Of a stretch of DNA of 64,000 nt, positions 18,883 through 27,408 are shown piece by piece; position 1 is the first letter of the stretch, and each line of letters opens with the position of its first letter. Both the position numbers and the translations under genes were made by a program. The stretch covers positions 18,643 through 82,642 of the forward strand of contig MEQL01000050.1 of NCBI GenBank assembly GCA_001770205.1. The letters run 5' to 3'. The notes under the pieces are model-generated. The model was not told the DNA's origin and did no database searches. It worked only from the letters and a program-made list of their open reading frames with translations. Source of the DNA: Bdellovibrionales bacterium RIFOXYD12_FULL_39_22. Its GTDB lineage: Bacteria > Bdellovibrionota > Bacteriovoracia > Bacteriovoracales > Bacteriovoracaceae.

Positions 18883-20508
18883 TTACTCCTTTGTGTATTC
18901 CAAATTTAAAGTTTTGGCCTCTTTGTCAAGCGAGTCATTAAAATCTTCTAAATCCATTGCGCTAAAAGAGTTTTCAATTTTATTTAAATCTGCCAATGCC
19001 GTGGAGGAAAACTTAAGAGAAGTAGCTCCATTATTATTCTTGTATGATTCTAAAACTACTCCTGGATTGTTGCCAATTTGTTGTCCTACAAATGCTAAGT
19101 CGGCCAGGGCCAGGAAACGTTGACTGTTTTTAATGGCCGTGATGGCCTTCATTGCGCTGCTATTTTGCTTAATTAGATAATTAAGTGTTTGAGTAGGTTC
19201 GCGTTTGAAGTTTCGTTGCTCTTTAGGAGGCATGCCCAGCGATTCTCCCTTTAACATAACATAGAGTGCTTCGGTTAGTGTATTGTGGGTGGATGAGAGA
19301 TAAAATCGCTCAATGATCAATGCCACAGATAAAACTAAGGCCACCATGGCCACGCGCGAGAAAATAAAAGCGGTTGAGTAGAGAGGAAAACTGCCGGCAC
19401 TATTTTTAGCATATTGGCCGCGCAAGAAATTTGCTGCTTGAGTTTTGGCAAAAGTAGAAAGACCAATTATCTGACATAAAAAATAGGAAGAAACTGATTT
19501 ATCTTTAATTTCCACTTGATGAATGTCGCTATCATTGAAAATTTTAAGTTTCTCAACTTTTAGTCCCAATTCCGCAGCTAAAAAATTGGTGATGTTACTA
19601 ATTTGGGTAGTTCCCCCAGTGATATAAACTTTCAAAATAGGATTAATATATTGCACTCGATATCCTAGCATCCATCTTTTCATCTCTAAAATAAGTGGCT
19701 CCACTGCCTGTTTCATCATTTTGGCAAATTCTAGTTGGTCGTGTTCGACCTCCTCATATTGCGTATCAGTTAAAAAGAAGCAATTTTGATGTTTATATAT
19801 TACCGATTCTTCATAGGATATTTTATATGTTTGGGAGATAACTTCATTTATTGTGTGGCCGGCGATATGGGATACATGATTAGACACTATATTACGATTA
19901 TAAATGAAGTATGCTTTAGAGGTCTTGTGCCCTAAATCTAAAATGCAGGCCGGGCCATCAATTCTGTTTTGTTCCACCAATGATTGCATTAGTGACAACT
20001 CAGATGTTAGAAGATGAGGAGTAATATTTTTTTGATCCATCGACTCATACCACGCTTCAAATTGATCCATGTGCGTAATGTTGACGATAGCAAAAGTGGC
20101 CTTGTTTTTTATAAATAGCTCGGAGGTAAAGTGCGCACGATTAATAGGAAAGGGCAAATTCTCCTCAAGTAAGAAAGGAAGCATTTGCTCAGCCTTTTTA
20201 CGATGAGCAACAGGGAGTGAGAGATATCTAGAAGTCGTTAAATGTTGAGGATATTGAAAAACAATTTTGCCATCAAAGTTGTTTTTTGCGATATAATCTT
20301 TGATGATTTGGTGTTGCTCATGGGCCATTTCAAGATTTAAAGCAGTGTTAGCATCTTTTTTCTCGTCATCATTTTCAGTAGCGGAATCGTCAGCAGATTC
20401 GCTCAGCACGTATTCAGCGTGATTATCTAATACTAGGGCCTTTCGCTCAAGGTGAAACTCTGAAATTTTTACTGAATAGGACCCCAGATCAATCGCCAAT
20501 ATATTCAT
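18883..20508 (-). CDS. gspL: Type II secretion system protein GspL, PilM-like actin fold
   Basis: This 541-residue protein couples the cytoplasmic ATPase GspE to the inner-membrane platform. The N-terminal cytoplasmic domain keeps actin-like nucleotide-binding signatures: IDLGSYSVKI (phosphate 1), ILDLGHKTSKAYF (phosphate 2) and VYITGGTTQI (adenosine). These are closer to PilM than to the degenerate GspL of gammaproteobacteria. A membrane helix (about 385-405) and a periplasmic C-terminus follow. The ATG at 20508 (MNILAIDLG) is preferred over the in-frame upstream start because it begins exactly at the first strand and avoids overlap with gspK. An acidic insert lies at about residues 36-55. 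Confidence 0.82.
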   Translation of the reverse strand: MNILAIDLGSYSVKISEFHLERKALVLDNHAEYVLSESADDSATENDDEKKDANTALNLEMAHEQHQIIKDYIAKNNFDGKIVFQYPQHLTTSRYLSLPVAHRKKAEQMLPFLLEENLPFPINRAHFTSELFIKNKATFAIVNITHMDQFEAWYESMDQKNITPHLLTSELSLMQSLVEQNRIDGPACILDLGHKTSKAYFIYNRNIVSNHVSHIAGHTINEVISQTYKISYEESVIYKHQNCFFLTDTQYEEVEHDQLEFAKMMKQAVEPLILEMKRWMLGYRVQYINPILKVYITGGTTQISNITNFLAAELGLKVEKLKIFNDSDIHQVEIKDKSVSSYFLCQIIGLSTFAKTQAANFLRGQYAKNSAGSFPLYSTAFIFSRVAMVALVLSVALIIERFYLSSTHNTLTEALYVMLKGESLGMPPKEQRNFKREPTQTLNYLIKQNSSAMKAITAIKNSQRFLALADLAFVGQQIGNNPGVVLESYKNNNGATSLKFSSTALADLNKIENSFSAMDLEDFNDSLDKEAKTLNLEYTKE

Positions 20509-20524
20509 ATAGTCTATTCTATCT

Positions 20525-21868
20525 CTATCCGGCCTTAATTTCAATCACCCGAGGGTTTAATAATTCCATTGGTGGAGGTGGCGGTTTATTGCCTTTGTCT
20601 GCCGGAGTTGTCTCGGGATTATCTCCGTCAACATCATCGCCTGGGGGGGGATCTGTGGTAGGCCGAGGAGTTGGCCGGGGAGGAGCAGGTTTTACCGGAA
20701 GATCAATAAATGCCTCGATAGTATACTTTGAATTCTCATATACTCCCTGAGATATAACTTTAAAAAGTTTACCAGCAACTCCCAATCGAAGGCCGGCGCT
20801 TTCAAATTCCTTTATCCGTTTGTCATAATCGGCGGCATCGACTATTTTGATCATGTAATTTTTAAATTCATCTACACTTTTAAAGGGATGGGGTTTGCGT
20901 TCATCTTCTGATTTATTTTCATCATTGGATCCGTCACGGTATTCAAAAAATTCTTTAGATTGTTCTGGGGTTATTTGTGGAAAAAGAATTTTTAGATCCT
21001 TATCGTTAATATCGTTAATTGCAATAATTGCCGCCTCATGTACAGTTAGGCGATCTTTGATTAAATCAATGGCCGCATCACTCCAGCCTTCCAATAGATA
21101 CATTTCGGAAAGAGAAGTAAGTGGAGCATATTTAGGAGTAGTACCGCGGTTGCTATAGATGGCCTCAATATCTGGTTTTTCTGCCTCTTCATAGCTATCT
21201 TTGCTATTAACATAAAGTTTTAACTCCTTAATTAACATCTCTGGCCGCATCTCTCCGTAAATAGCATCAAAATTTTCATCATGTTCTTTCTTTTCTTCTA
21301 AGGCCGCATTCATTGCTTCTAGTAGTTGTTGCTCAATATATAAATTGGGGGCGGTTTTGCTTTGATCTCCTTTCGCACCATTCTCTTCGTCATTATCATT
21401 TTTATCATTGCCTTCAGTTTCCGAAGAATCTCCGGCCGCATTAGATGGCCTTTGGATTATACGCAATCCGTTGGGATTTAAAAATCCCTTTATTGCCGCA
21501 ATAGTTACCGACATTGAGCCATTCATGATTATTCCTTTCGCAAAATCGGCGACGGCATTTTTTTGGATCAGATTAGCGTCGGCAGCGATAGGGATTGGGT
21601 AGACAAAGGGTTGTGCCAGCATACCTAAAACCTGATCTTCGCTTACAATATTTTTGAGATCTTTGTTTTTTTCCATAATATTTCGGGCCTCTTTGTAGAT
21701 GCGTAGTTTGGCCATGGCCAAGAGCATTCCTGATTCCGCATTAAGACGGGCCTGATATTTATTTTGCTGGTTATAAATGCGAATTTTATTAACGCTAGTA
21801 TCGAAAGAAAAGGTGATCATTAGCAGAGTGAGGAGAGCAATAGCACTCATTACCATTATAATGGCCAC
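20525..21868 (-). CDS. gspK: Type II secretion minor pseudopilin GspK (leader extends upstream)
   Basis: This is the tip pseudopilin. The first canonical start is the GTG at 21868, but translation from there gives VAIIMVMSAIALLTLL with no prepilin leader. The frame continues upstream as HEKQG followed by VAIIM, a proper prepilin peptidase site (G at -1). No ATG, GTG or TTG supplies that leader. An ATA pair (21910-21905) overlaps the gspJ stop and has GGAG five to eight bases before it, so an AUA start, or a base error, is likely. The mature protein lacks Glu5, as usual for GspK, has an alpha-helical insert domain and ends in a proline-rich tail. Confidence 0.8.
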   Translation of the reverse strand: MAIIMVMSAIALLTLLMITFSFDTSVNKIRIYNQQNKYQARLNAESGMLLAMAKLRIYKEARNIMEKNKDLKNIVSEDQVLGMLAQPFVYPIPIAADANLIQKNAVADFAKGIIMNGSMSVTIAAIKGFLNPNGLRIIQRPSNAAGDSSETEGNDKNDNDEENGAKGDQSKTAPNLYIEQQLLEAMNAALEEKKEHDENFDAIYGEMRPEMLIKELKLYVNSKDSYEEAEKPDIEAIYSNRGTTPKYAPLTSLSEMYLLEGWSDAAIDLIKDRLTVHEAAIIAINDINDKDLKILFPQITPEQSKEFFEYRDGSNDENKSEDERKPHPFKSVDEFKNYMIKIVDAADYDKRIKEFESAGLRLGVAGKLFKVISQGVYENSKYTIEAFIDLPVKPAPPRPTPRPTTDPPPGDDVDGDNPETTPADKGNKPPPPPMELLNPRVIEIKAG

Positions 21869-21906
21869 CCCTTGCTTTTCATGAATGTATTTGGCGAAAA
21901 AATTTA

Positions 21907-22740
21907 TTATGGTGACTCCGTTTCGGTATTGGCCTGAATTTGTTCTGCAGAATTTTTGTCTTGGAGTGGATCAAAAAAAGGCCAGAGGTTACGATAGATT
22001 CTTTCAATCACAACCTCTTCCCCATTATAGGCCCATTCTAATTTTACTTTGATGGCCTGCATGGCAAATTTATCGGCCTTATTTAACTCTTTTAATGATG
22101 ATTGAAACTCTTTTCGAGTGGAGTCCCAAAAGAGAAATTCAAACTTTTTAATATTTTTTAAAATGACATGTGGCTTGGTGGCCTCCCAGTCAAAATCTCG
22201 CGTGTAGGGGTTTATCGAGTTATAGTAACGCAGTAGTTCCAGCGGAGCTTCTTTGTTTTTATTTTCTCCCTCGGCACTATCTACTAGTTTATATTGTACC
22301 CAGGCGTAGTTGGATTGTTTGGAATTAATAAATTTGCGCTGATTGTTGGCAGTAAAAAAAACAATAGAGGAGTTAGCAGGGTTTAAAATCTCAGGCACTA
22401 GTTGTTCTGTTCCGCTAAGAAATGGAAATTTTTCTCCGGTACCGGCAAAGGCCCCACTGGCCAAGTCATCGCCACTCTCTTCTTGACCGCTTTGTCGCTT
22501 GCTTTTAAAGGCAGAAAAGTAGATGGGGGAGTAGATTAAGTCAAAATCTAGCTTAAAGCGATTTAAAGCGGCCTCAATTTGTAAAAAGTTTTGATCTTGA
22601 TCCGAAACATCAATTTTAGTTTGGGAGCTTGTGTCTACGAGATTGTAGACATAAAGCATGAGAAAGGAGAGGAGGGTAATTGCTACCAGCACTTCAATTA
22701 GCGAAAAACCAAGTTCTGTTTTTTGCTTTATATTAATCAT
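21907..22740 (-). CDS. gspJ: Type II secretion minor pseudopilin GspJ
   Basis: This is a 277-residue minor pseudopilin. The leader MINIKQKTELG is followed by FSLIEVLVAITLL, giving the cleavage glycine, Phe1 and Glu5. The C-terminal part has IKVKLEWAYNGEEVVIERIYRNLWP, typical of GspJ. It is expected to form the tip complex with GspI and GspK. It starts 7 bp after gspI, and its stop is embedded in the putative gspK start region. Confidence 0.82.
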   Translation of the reverse strand: MINIKQKTELGFSLIEVLVAITLLSFLMLYVYNLVDTSSQTKIDVSDQDQNFLQIEAALNRFKLDFDLIYSPIYFSAFKSKRQSGQEESGDDLASGAFAGTGEKFPFLSGTEQLVPEILNPANSSIVFFTANNQRKFINSKQSNYAWVQYKLVDSAEGENKNKEAPLELLRYYNSINPYTRDFDWEATKPHVILKNIKKFEFLFWDSTRKEFQSSLKELNKADKFAMQAIKVKLEWAYNGEEVVIERIYRNLWPFFDPLQDKNSAEQIQANTETESP

Positions 22741-22747
22741 AATATTG

Positions 22748-23272
22748 CTACATGCTTATGTTAAGCTCTGCTTTATAGTTATAGAGCCAGGCCGATAAAG
22801 AATAAGAATATTTGGTGCTTTTGTTGATGACGGTAACCTTCACTTGCCAAATAATTTTTTCCAAACTTTCTTGGACTTTTTTATATAGGGATTGTTGGAT
22901 GCCGCTATTCATCTCATCTCCACCATCCTCACCATCTTCATTACCAGTAATTTTATTCAAATCAGGAATTTTAAATTTTTTATACTCAATTTCGAATTCA
23001 TAGGTGCGATTATTTTCATAGCTTTTCTTTTCTGGCATTAAAGTAAGTCCATCTTTAAGATCAGGAGGATTGACAATTAGGTCATTAATTTTATTTTCAC
23101 AAAGCTGTTGCAAAAAGAGATCTTCGCGCATCAGTGTTGAGTCAGTACGGTTTTTTCCAAAGGAGAGCGCAAAGACGGTCATAAAAGTAGCAAACAAAGT
23201 TATGGCAATCATAACCTCCATTAAAGTAAACCCACTATTAGATTTTTTATTTTGCTTTTGGCCAGTTCGCAT
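22748..23272 (-). CDS. gspI: Type II secretion minor pseudopilin GspI
   Basis: This is a 174-residue pseudopilin with leader MRTGQKQNKKSNSG, then FTLMEVMIAITLF (Glu5 present). The mature domain carries a glycine/glutamate-rich insertion (about residues 92-110). GspI normally nucleates the tip complex. It overlaps the gspH end by 26 bp, indicating tight coupling. Confidence 0.8.
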   Translation of the reverse strand: MRTGQKQNKKSNSGFTLMEVMIAITLFATFMTVFALSFGKNRTDSTLMREDLFLQQLCENKINDLIVNPPDLKDGLTLMPEKKSYENNRTYEFEIEYKKFKIPDLNKITGNEDGEDGGDEMNSGIQQSLYKKVQESLEKIIWQVKVTVINKSTKYSYSLSAWLYNYKAELNISM

Positions 23273-23915
23273 AAATCTCTTTTGCTAAATCTATTTGTCG
23301 ATCCTCTAGCTCTTCTTCATTGGGAGGCCCCATAGTATGATAGCTCCGGTTGAATTCAAAAGTATAGGGATTAATTTCTAGCGCTATCATCTCAGTATCT
23401 GAGCTAACAATTATTAGTCCATTATCTTTTTCGCCGGTAGGATAGATATAAATATATGCATCAGAATCGATGGTAAGATAGTCGAGATCAGAAGTTGAAA
23501 CTCCAATAATACGAATATTATCAGGAACCTCTTGTTCGCTATCTTCGAAATCTTTTAATTTGGAAAAGTTTTTATTAAAATCGCTGACGGATTTCTCATA
23601 CTCCTCTTTTTCTTCTTTGGTCATTTTGGAAGTATCTTTGACTCGCTCTTCTGGCATGGCCAGTGCAGACTCGGGCCCAACTTCTAAAAAGAAGGTTTGC
23701 GGGTTTTCATCTAACTTAAAATGCAGGCGCATAATGGTGTTGCGCAAGGCCGCCTCGTCGCTGGCAAAACGAACATATCGCTCAATTTGCTCGGTGACAT
23801 CATCCAGAGACGCTCGAGGAGAAGATTGGCCAGTAATGGCAATTGTATAGACCAGGCCCACCAATGCCAAGGCCACTAAAATTTCAATCAGAGAGAATCC
23901 CTGTTTGTTTTTCAT
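23247..23915 (-). CDS. gspH: Type II secretion minor pseudopilin GspH
   Basis: This is a 222-residue pseudopilin with a very short leader MKNKQG followed by FSLIEILVALALVGL. The mature domain contains an inserted charged helix (about 95-125, rich in Glu/Lys) and a beta-sheet end. It would link the GspI-J-K tip to the GspG shaft. Position between gspG and gspI supports the letter assignment. Confidence 0.8.
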   Translation of the reverse strand: MKNKQGFSLIEILVALALVGLVYTIAITGQSSPRASLDDVTEQIERYVRFASDEAALRNTIMRLHFKLDENPQTFFLEVGPESALAMPEERVKDTSKMTKEEKEEYEKSVSDFNKNFSKLKDFEDSEQEVPDNIRIIGVSTSDLDYLTIDSDAYIYIYPTGEKDNGLIIVSSDTEMIALEINPYTFEFNRSYHTMGPPNEEELEDRQIDLAKEIYANWPKAK

Positions 23916-23948
23916 GGTATTCTCTCTGGTCTGGACATTATTCTATTT

Positions 23949-24410
23949 TTATTCAGTTGGTTCTTCCGCGCTGCCACTTTTTTTGCTGGGAGGATAGGTC
24001 AAGTCATCTTCATTGCCTTCAATTCCATCGGGGCCATTGGAGCGCATAGTGATTGTCTTGCCGTCAGATTCATAAATGAACTCAGCACCCCAGGGATCTT
24101 GTGGTACCTCGGCCGGATCTAAATATCCGCCTGGAGCATAGCGCTTACATTCACGTTCTCCCGAAGGTTTATTAATTAGCGCGTCCAATCCTTGTTGTGA
24201 GGTAGGAAAAAAGCCACAGTGCATGCGAAATTCTTTAAGTCGATCGGCCAAGCTTTGTAGTTGAATCTCGCAAGATTGTACTTGGCCGGTAACCATACTG
24301 TCATAAACCTTAGAGACGACAAAGGTACCAGCAAGGCCTAACAATGTTAAGGCCACCAAAATTTCCATAAGAGAAAAGCCACGCGCACTGGCCCAAAAAC
24401 GATTTTTCAT
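23949..24410 (-). CDS. gspG: Type II secretion major pseudopilin GspG
   Basis: This is a 153-residue major pseudopilin, the shaft subunit. The leader MKNRFWASARG precedes FSLMEILVALTLLGL. Family hallmarks follow: PTSQQGLDALI, GGYLDP, DPWGAEFIYES and the calcium loop GPDGIEGNEDDLTYPP. A short C-terminal tail (KKSGSAEEPTE) goes beyond the usual end. It is normally the most highly expressed pseudopilin; a 33-bp spacer separates it from each neighbour. Confidence 0.92.
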   Translation of the reverse strand: MKNRFWASARGFSLMEILVALTLLGLAGTFVVSKVYDSMVTGQVQSCEIQLQSLADRLKEFRMHCGFFPTSQQGLDALINKPSGERECKRYAPGGYLDPAEVPQDPWGAEFIYESDGKTITMRSNGPDGIEGNEDDLTYPPSKKSGSAEEPTE

Positions 24411-24442
24411 AATAAATAACTCCTTTTTTTATATATACTTTT

Positions 24443-25657
24443 CTATCTTTTTAGTGAATTCATTTCCATCATGGGGCCTACGACCGAGAAGACAATAAAG
24501 GCCACAGCTACTCCCATTCCGACCATCATTATAGGTTCGATAACGCTAGTTAGTCCACTTAGTTTTGTATTGACTTCATCATTGTAGTTTTCTGCAACTA
24601 TGTGAAGCATCGGTTCTAATTCACCCGAGCGTTCTCCTAGGGTAATCATATGGGTAACCATGGGAGGAAATAGTCCACTCTTGGCCAGTGGTACGGCCAA
24701 AGAGGCCCCTTCAGAAACATTTATACGGGCATTTTCAATTGCCTTTTGCATATGCACATTAGAAACTAGATTTTTTACAATTTTCATGGCCACCAGAATA
24801 GGAACTCCTGAGCTTAGAAGTGTGGCCAAAGTGGAACAGAAACGACTCACATTAATCATAACAATTAGCTCTCCTACGATAGGAGCTCCTAGTAAAAAGG
24901 AGTGCCATTTTTTTTCGCCATCTTTAGTTTTGATATACTTTTTAAATAAAAAGTAAGCCGCAAAAAGACCTAAGAGGGAGACATGCCAGTAGTTGACTAG
25001 AAAATCAGAAATCCAGATAGCAATTTTAGTTTGCGTTGGAAGTTCTTTTTTCATGGAAATAAAGACTCGGGTAATTTTAGGAATAACAAAAACGAAAATA
25101 ATGGCCATCATCAACGAACCAAAAATCATCATGATCACGGGATAGGTCATAGAGCTTTTAATTTTATTTTGTAGTTTTACCTGATTTTCGGTAAATTCTG
25201 CCAGCTTCATTAAAACAAGGGAGAGGTTTCCGGATGCCTCTCCAGCTTCTACCATGTTGACGTAGATATTACTAAAAGTGGAAGGGTAGTCTGCCAGTGC
25301 CTTGGCCAAAGAACTTCCGGCATTAACTTTTTGCTTGGCCTCTGACAAAATCAAACGCATTTGCGGATTGGAGGTTTGCTCCATTAGGGCGTTGAGTGCT
25401 TCGACAATTTGGATCCGGGCCTTAACTAGCGTGGCCAATTGGCGGGTCATAAGAGAGAGATCAGAGGTACTAACGGAATTAGATAAACGGATAGTTTTCT
25501 TCTCTTTTAAATTATCCGTTTTTTGTTCTCTGATTTCGGTAATCATTACACCAAGTGCTCGCACTTTTTGCTTGGCCTGAGATTCCGTTTCAGCATTTAT
25601 TGCGGCCCTAATCTCTTTGCCGCTTTTGTCGATGCCTTTATACTTGTACATTGCCAT
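24443..25657 (-). CDS. gspF: Type II secretion inner-membrane platform protein GspF
   Basis: This is a 404-residue polytopic platform protein with two GspF domains. The N-terminal MYKYKGIDKSGKEI and the duplicated GERSGELEPML and GEASGNLSLVL motifs are characteristic. Three membrane helices are visible (about 172-194, 220-240 and 375-396). It would organise pseudopilus assembly and contact GspE and GspL. Confidence 0.92.
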   Translation of the reverse strand: MAMYKYKGIDKSGKEIRAAINAETESQAKQKVRALGVMITEIREQKTDNLKEKKTIRLSNSVSTSDLSLMTRQLATLVKARIQIVEALNALMEQTSNPQMRLILSEAKQKVNAGSSLAKALADYPSTFSNIYVNMVEAGEASGNLSLVLMKLAEFTENQVKLQNKIKSSMTYPVIMMIFGSLMMAIIFVFVIPKITRVFISMKKELPTQTKIAIWISDFLVNYWHVSLLGLFAAYFLFKKYIKTKDGEKKWHSFLLGAPIVGELIVMINVSRFCSTLATLLSSGVPILVAMKIVKNLVSNVHMQKAIENARINVSEGASLAVPLAKSGLFPPMVTHMITLGERSGELEPMLHIVAENYNDEVNTKLSGLTSVIEPIMMVGMGVAVAFIVFSVVGPMMEMNSLKR

Positions 25658-25677
25658 AGGTTGTTTGCCTTAAAAAA

Positions 25678-27408
25678 TTAATCGCCTTCGACGTTGATGG
25701 CATTGACCACTTGTTCGATGGAGGTGATACCACTAAATACTTTATCCCAGGCATCTTGTCGGAGCGTTTTCATTCCTTCTTGGATCGCCGCTTTTTTTAC
25801 GGCATTGGCCGAGGCCTTTTCTAAAACCAAAGGGCGAATCTTATCTGTCATCAGCAGGAGTTCACTGACAGCAGTTAATCCCGCATAGCCAGTGTTTCCG
25901 CATTTAGGACAACCGACGGCCTTAAAGACGGTAGCGTTGGCCGGGAGGGCATCAACTCCCAAATGGTCTAGCTCATGTTTAGTCAATTGCTGAGGCGCTT
26001 TACACTCAGAACATAGAGTCCTAATTAGTCGTTGTGCCAACACGCCGACTACTGAGGAAGTGATCAAAAAAGGCTGGACTCCCATGTCAATAAGACGGTT
26101 GGGAGCAGAGGAGGCATCGTTGGTGTGCAGAGTAGAAAGAACAAAATGGCCAGTAAGTGATGCTTGGATAACCATATTGGCCGTCTCAATATCTCGTGTT
26201 TCACCCACCATAATAACATTTGGATTTTGTCGCAAGATAGCGCGCAAAGCAATGGCAAAATTCAGATCAATTTTGGGATTAACTTGGATTTGAGAGATAC
26301 CTGAAAGTTCATATTCTACAGGGTCTTCAACGGTAATAATCATTTTTTTTGGATCATTGATCCGATCTAAAATAGCAAAGAGGGTAGTCGTTTTTCCATG
26401 CCCAGTAGGGCCAGTAACATATAAGACCCCATGCTTTCTCTTACTAAGTTCATCGAGGCTTTTGAGTACTTTCCCTTTGAAGCCTAAACTTTCAAGGCGT
26501 AAAACGGTGTTGGTTTTTTCTAGTAAGCGCATAACGATACGTTCGCCATATTGGATAGGAACGGTACTTACCCGGATATCGATATCTTTACCGGCCATTT
26601 TTAGTTTGATCTTATTGTCCTGCGGAAGACGTTTTTCGGCAATATCCATTTTGGCCATAACTTTGATACGTGAGGCCACTGCCTGATGAGTCTTTAGCGA
26701 TTGGCGCAAAATTTCCGTCATAACTCCCTGGATTCGAAAGCGATAAACTGTTTCGCGTTCGTAGGGTTCTATATGAATGTCAGAAGCGTGCTCTTTTACG
26801 GCGCGAAAAATTATGGAGTGAACAAAGCGAATAACTGGGGCAGAGTCGGCATCTGCATCCAAAATATCAATGGGCCCCTCCAAATCCAGATTTTCTTCAA
26901 ATTCATCTTCAATGGAATCTACTAAATTACGATTGGCCTTTTCATAGACTCGATTGATCGCATCTTCCACTCGCAACGGGGAGGAGACGACCACTTTAAT
27001 ATCTTTTTGATAGATCTCTTGTAGATCGTTTATAGCATCAAATTTGAAAGGATCAGTTACTGCCACCGTTACAGAGTAGTCCGTCTCAAGAATTGGGAGA
27101 ACTCCATGAAGTTTAGCGTAGGTGATAGGAATATCGCGAATAATGCCAGTTTCTATTTCTTCAATTTTGATCTCGTTGATATATGGAATGTTGATTTGAT
27201 GACACATTACTTTGATGATGTCGTGGGGTTGGATGTAGTTTTTTTTCAGTAAAATTTCACCTAGCAACATTCCAGTGGCGTGCTGAATTTCCAGAGCATC
27301 ACTTAATTGCGCCTCGGTTAAAGAGGTGTGCTTTAAAAGCAACTGGCCAATTTTTAACTTGGGCGCATTGTGACTTCCACTCTGTTCAGTGTCGTGCTGA
27401 TCACTCAT
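25678..27408 (-). CDS. gspE: Type II secretion ATPase GspE
   Basis: This is a 576-residue cytoplasmic ATPase that powers pseudopilus assembly. The order is N-terminal MshEN-type domains, an Asp box region, Walker A GPTGHGKTTT, Walker B VGETRD and a His box LSTLHTNDAS. The zinc-binding tetracysteine region runs from CSEC to CPKC. Walker A has His in place of the usual Ser of GPTGSGKTT, a tolerated variation at a non-catalytic position. The ATG overlaps the gspD stop as ATGA, so the two are translationally coupled. Confidence 0.93.
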   Translation of the reverse strand: MSDQHDTEQSGSHNAPKLKIGQLLLKHTSLTEAQLSDALEIQHATGMLLGEILLKKNYIQPHDIIKVMCHQINIPYINEIKIEEIETGIIRDIPITYAKLHGVLPILETDYSVTVAVTDPFKFDAINDLQEIYQKDIKVVVSSPLRVEDAINRVYEKANRNLVDSIEDEFEENLDLEGPIDILDADADSAPVIRFVHSIIFRAVKEHASDIHIEPYERETVYRFRIQGVMTEILRQSLKTHQAVASRIKVMAKMDIAEKRLPQDNKIKLKMAGKDIDIRVSTVPIQYGERIVMRLLEKTNTVLRLESLGFKGKVLKSLDELSKRKHGVLYVTGPTGHGKTTTLFAILDRINDPKKMIITVEDPVEYELSGISQIQVNPKIDLNFAIALRAILRQNPNVIMVGETRDIETANMVIQASLTGHFVLSTLHTNDASSAPNRLIDMGVQPFLITSSVVGVLAQRLIRTLCSECKAPQQLTKHELDHLGVDALPANATVFKAVGCPKCGNTGYAGLTAVSELLLMTDKIRPLVLEKASANAVKKAAIQEGMKTLRQDAWDKVFSGITSIEQVVNAINVEGD

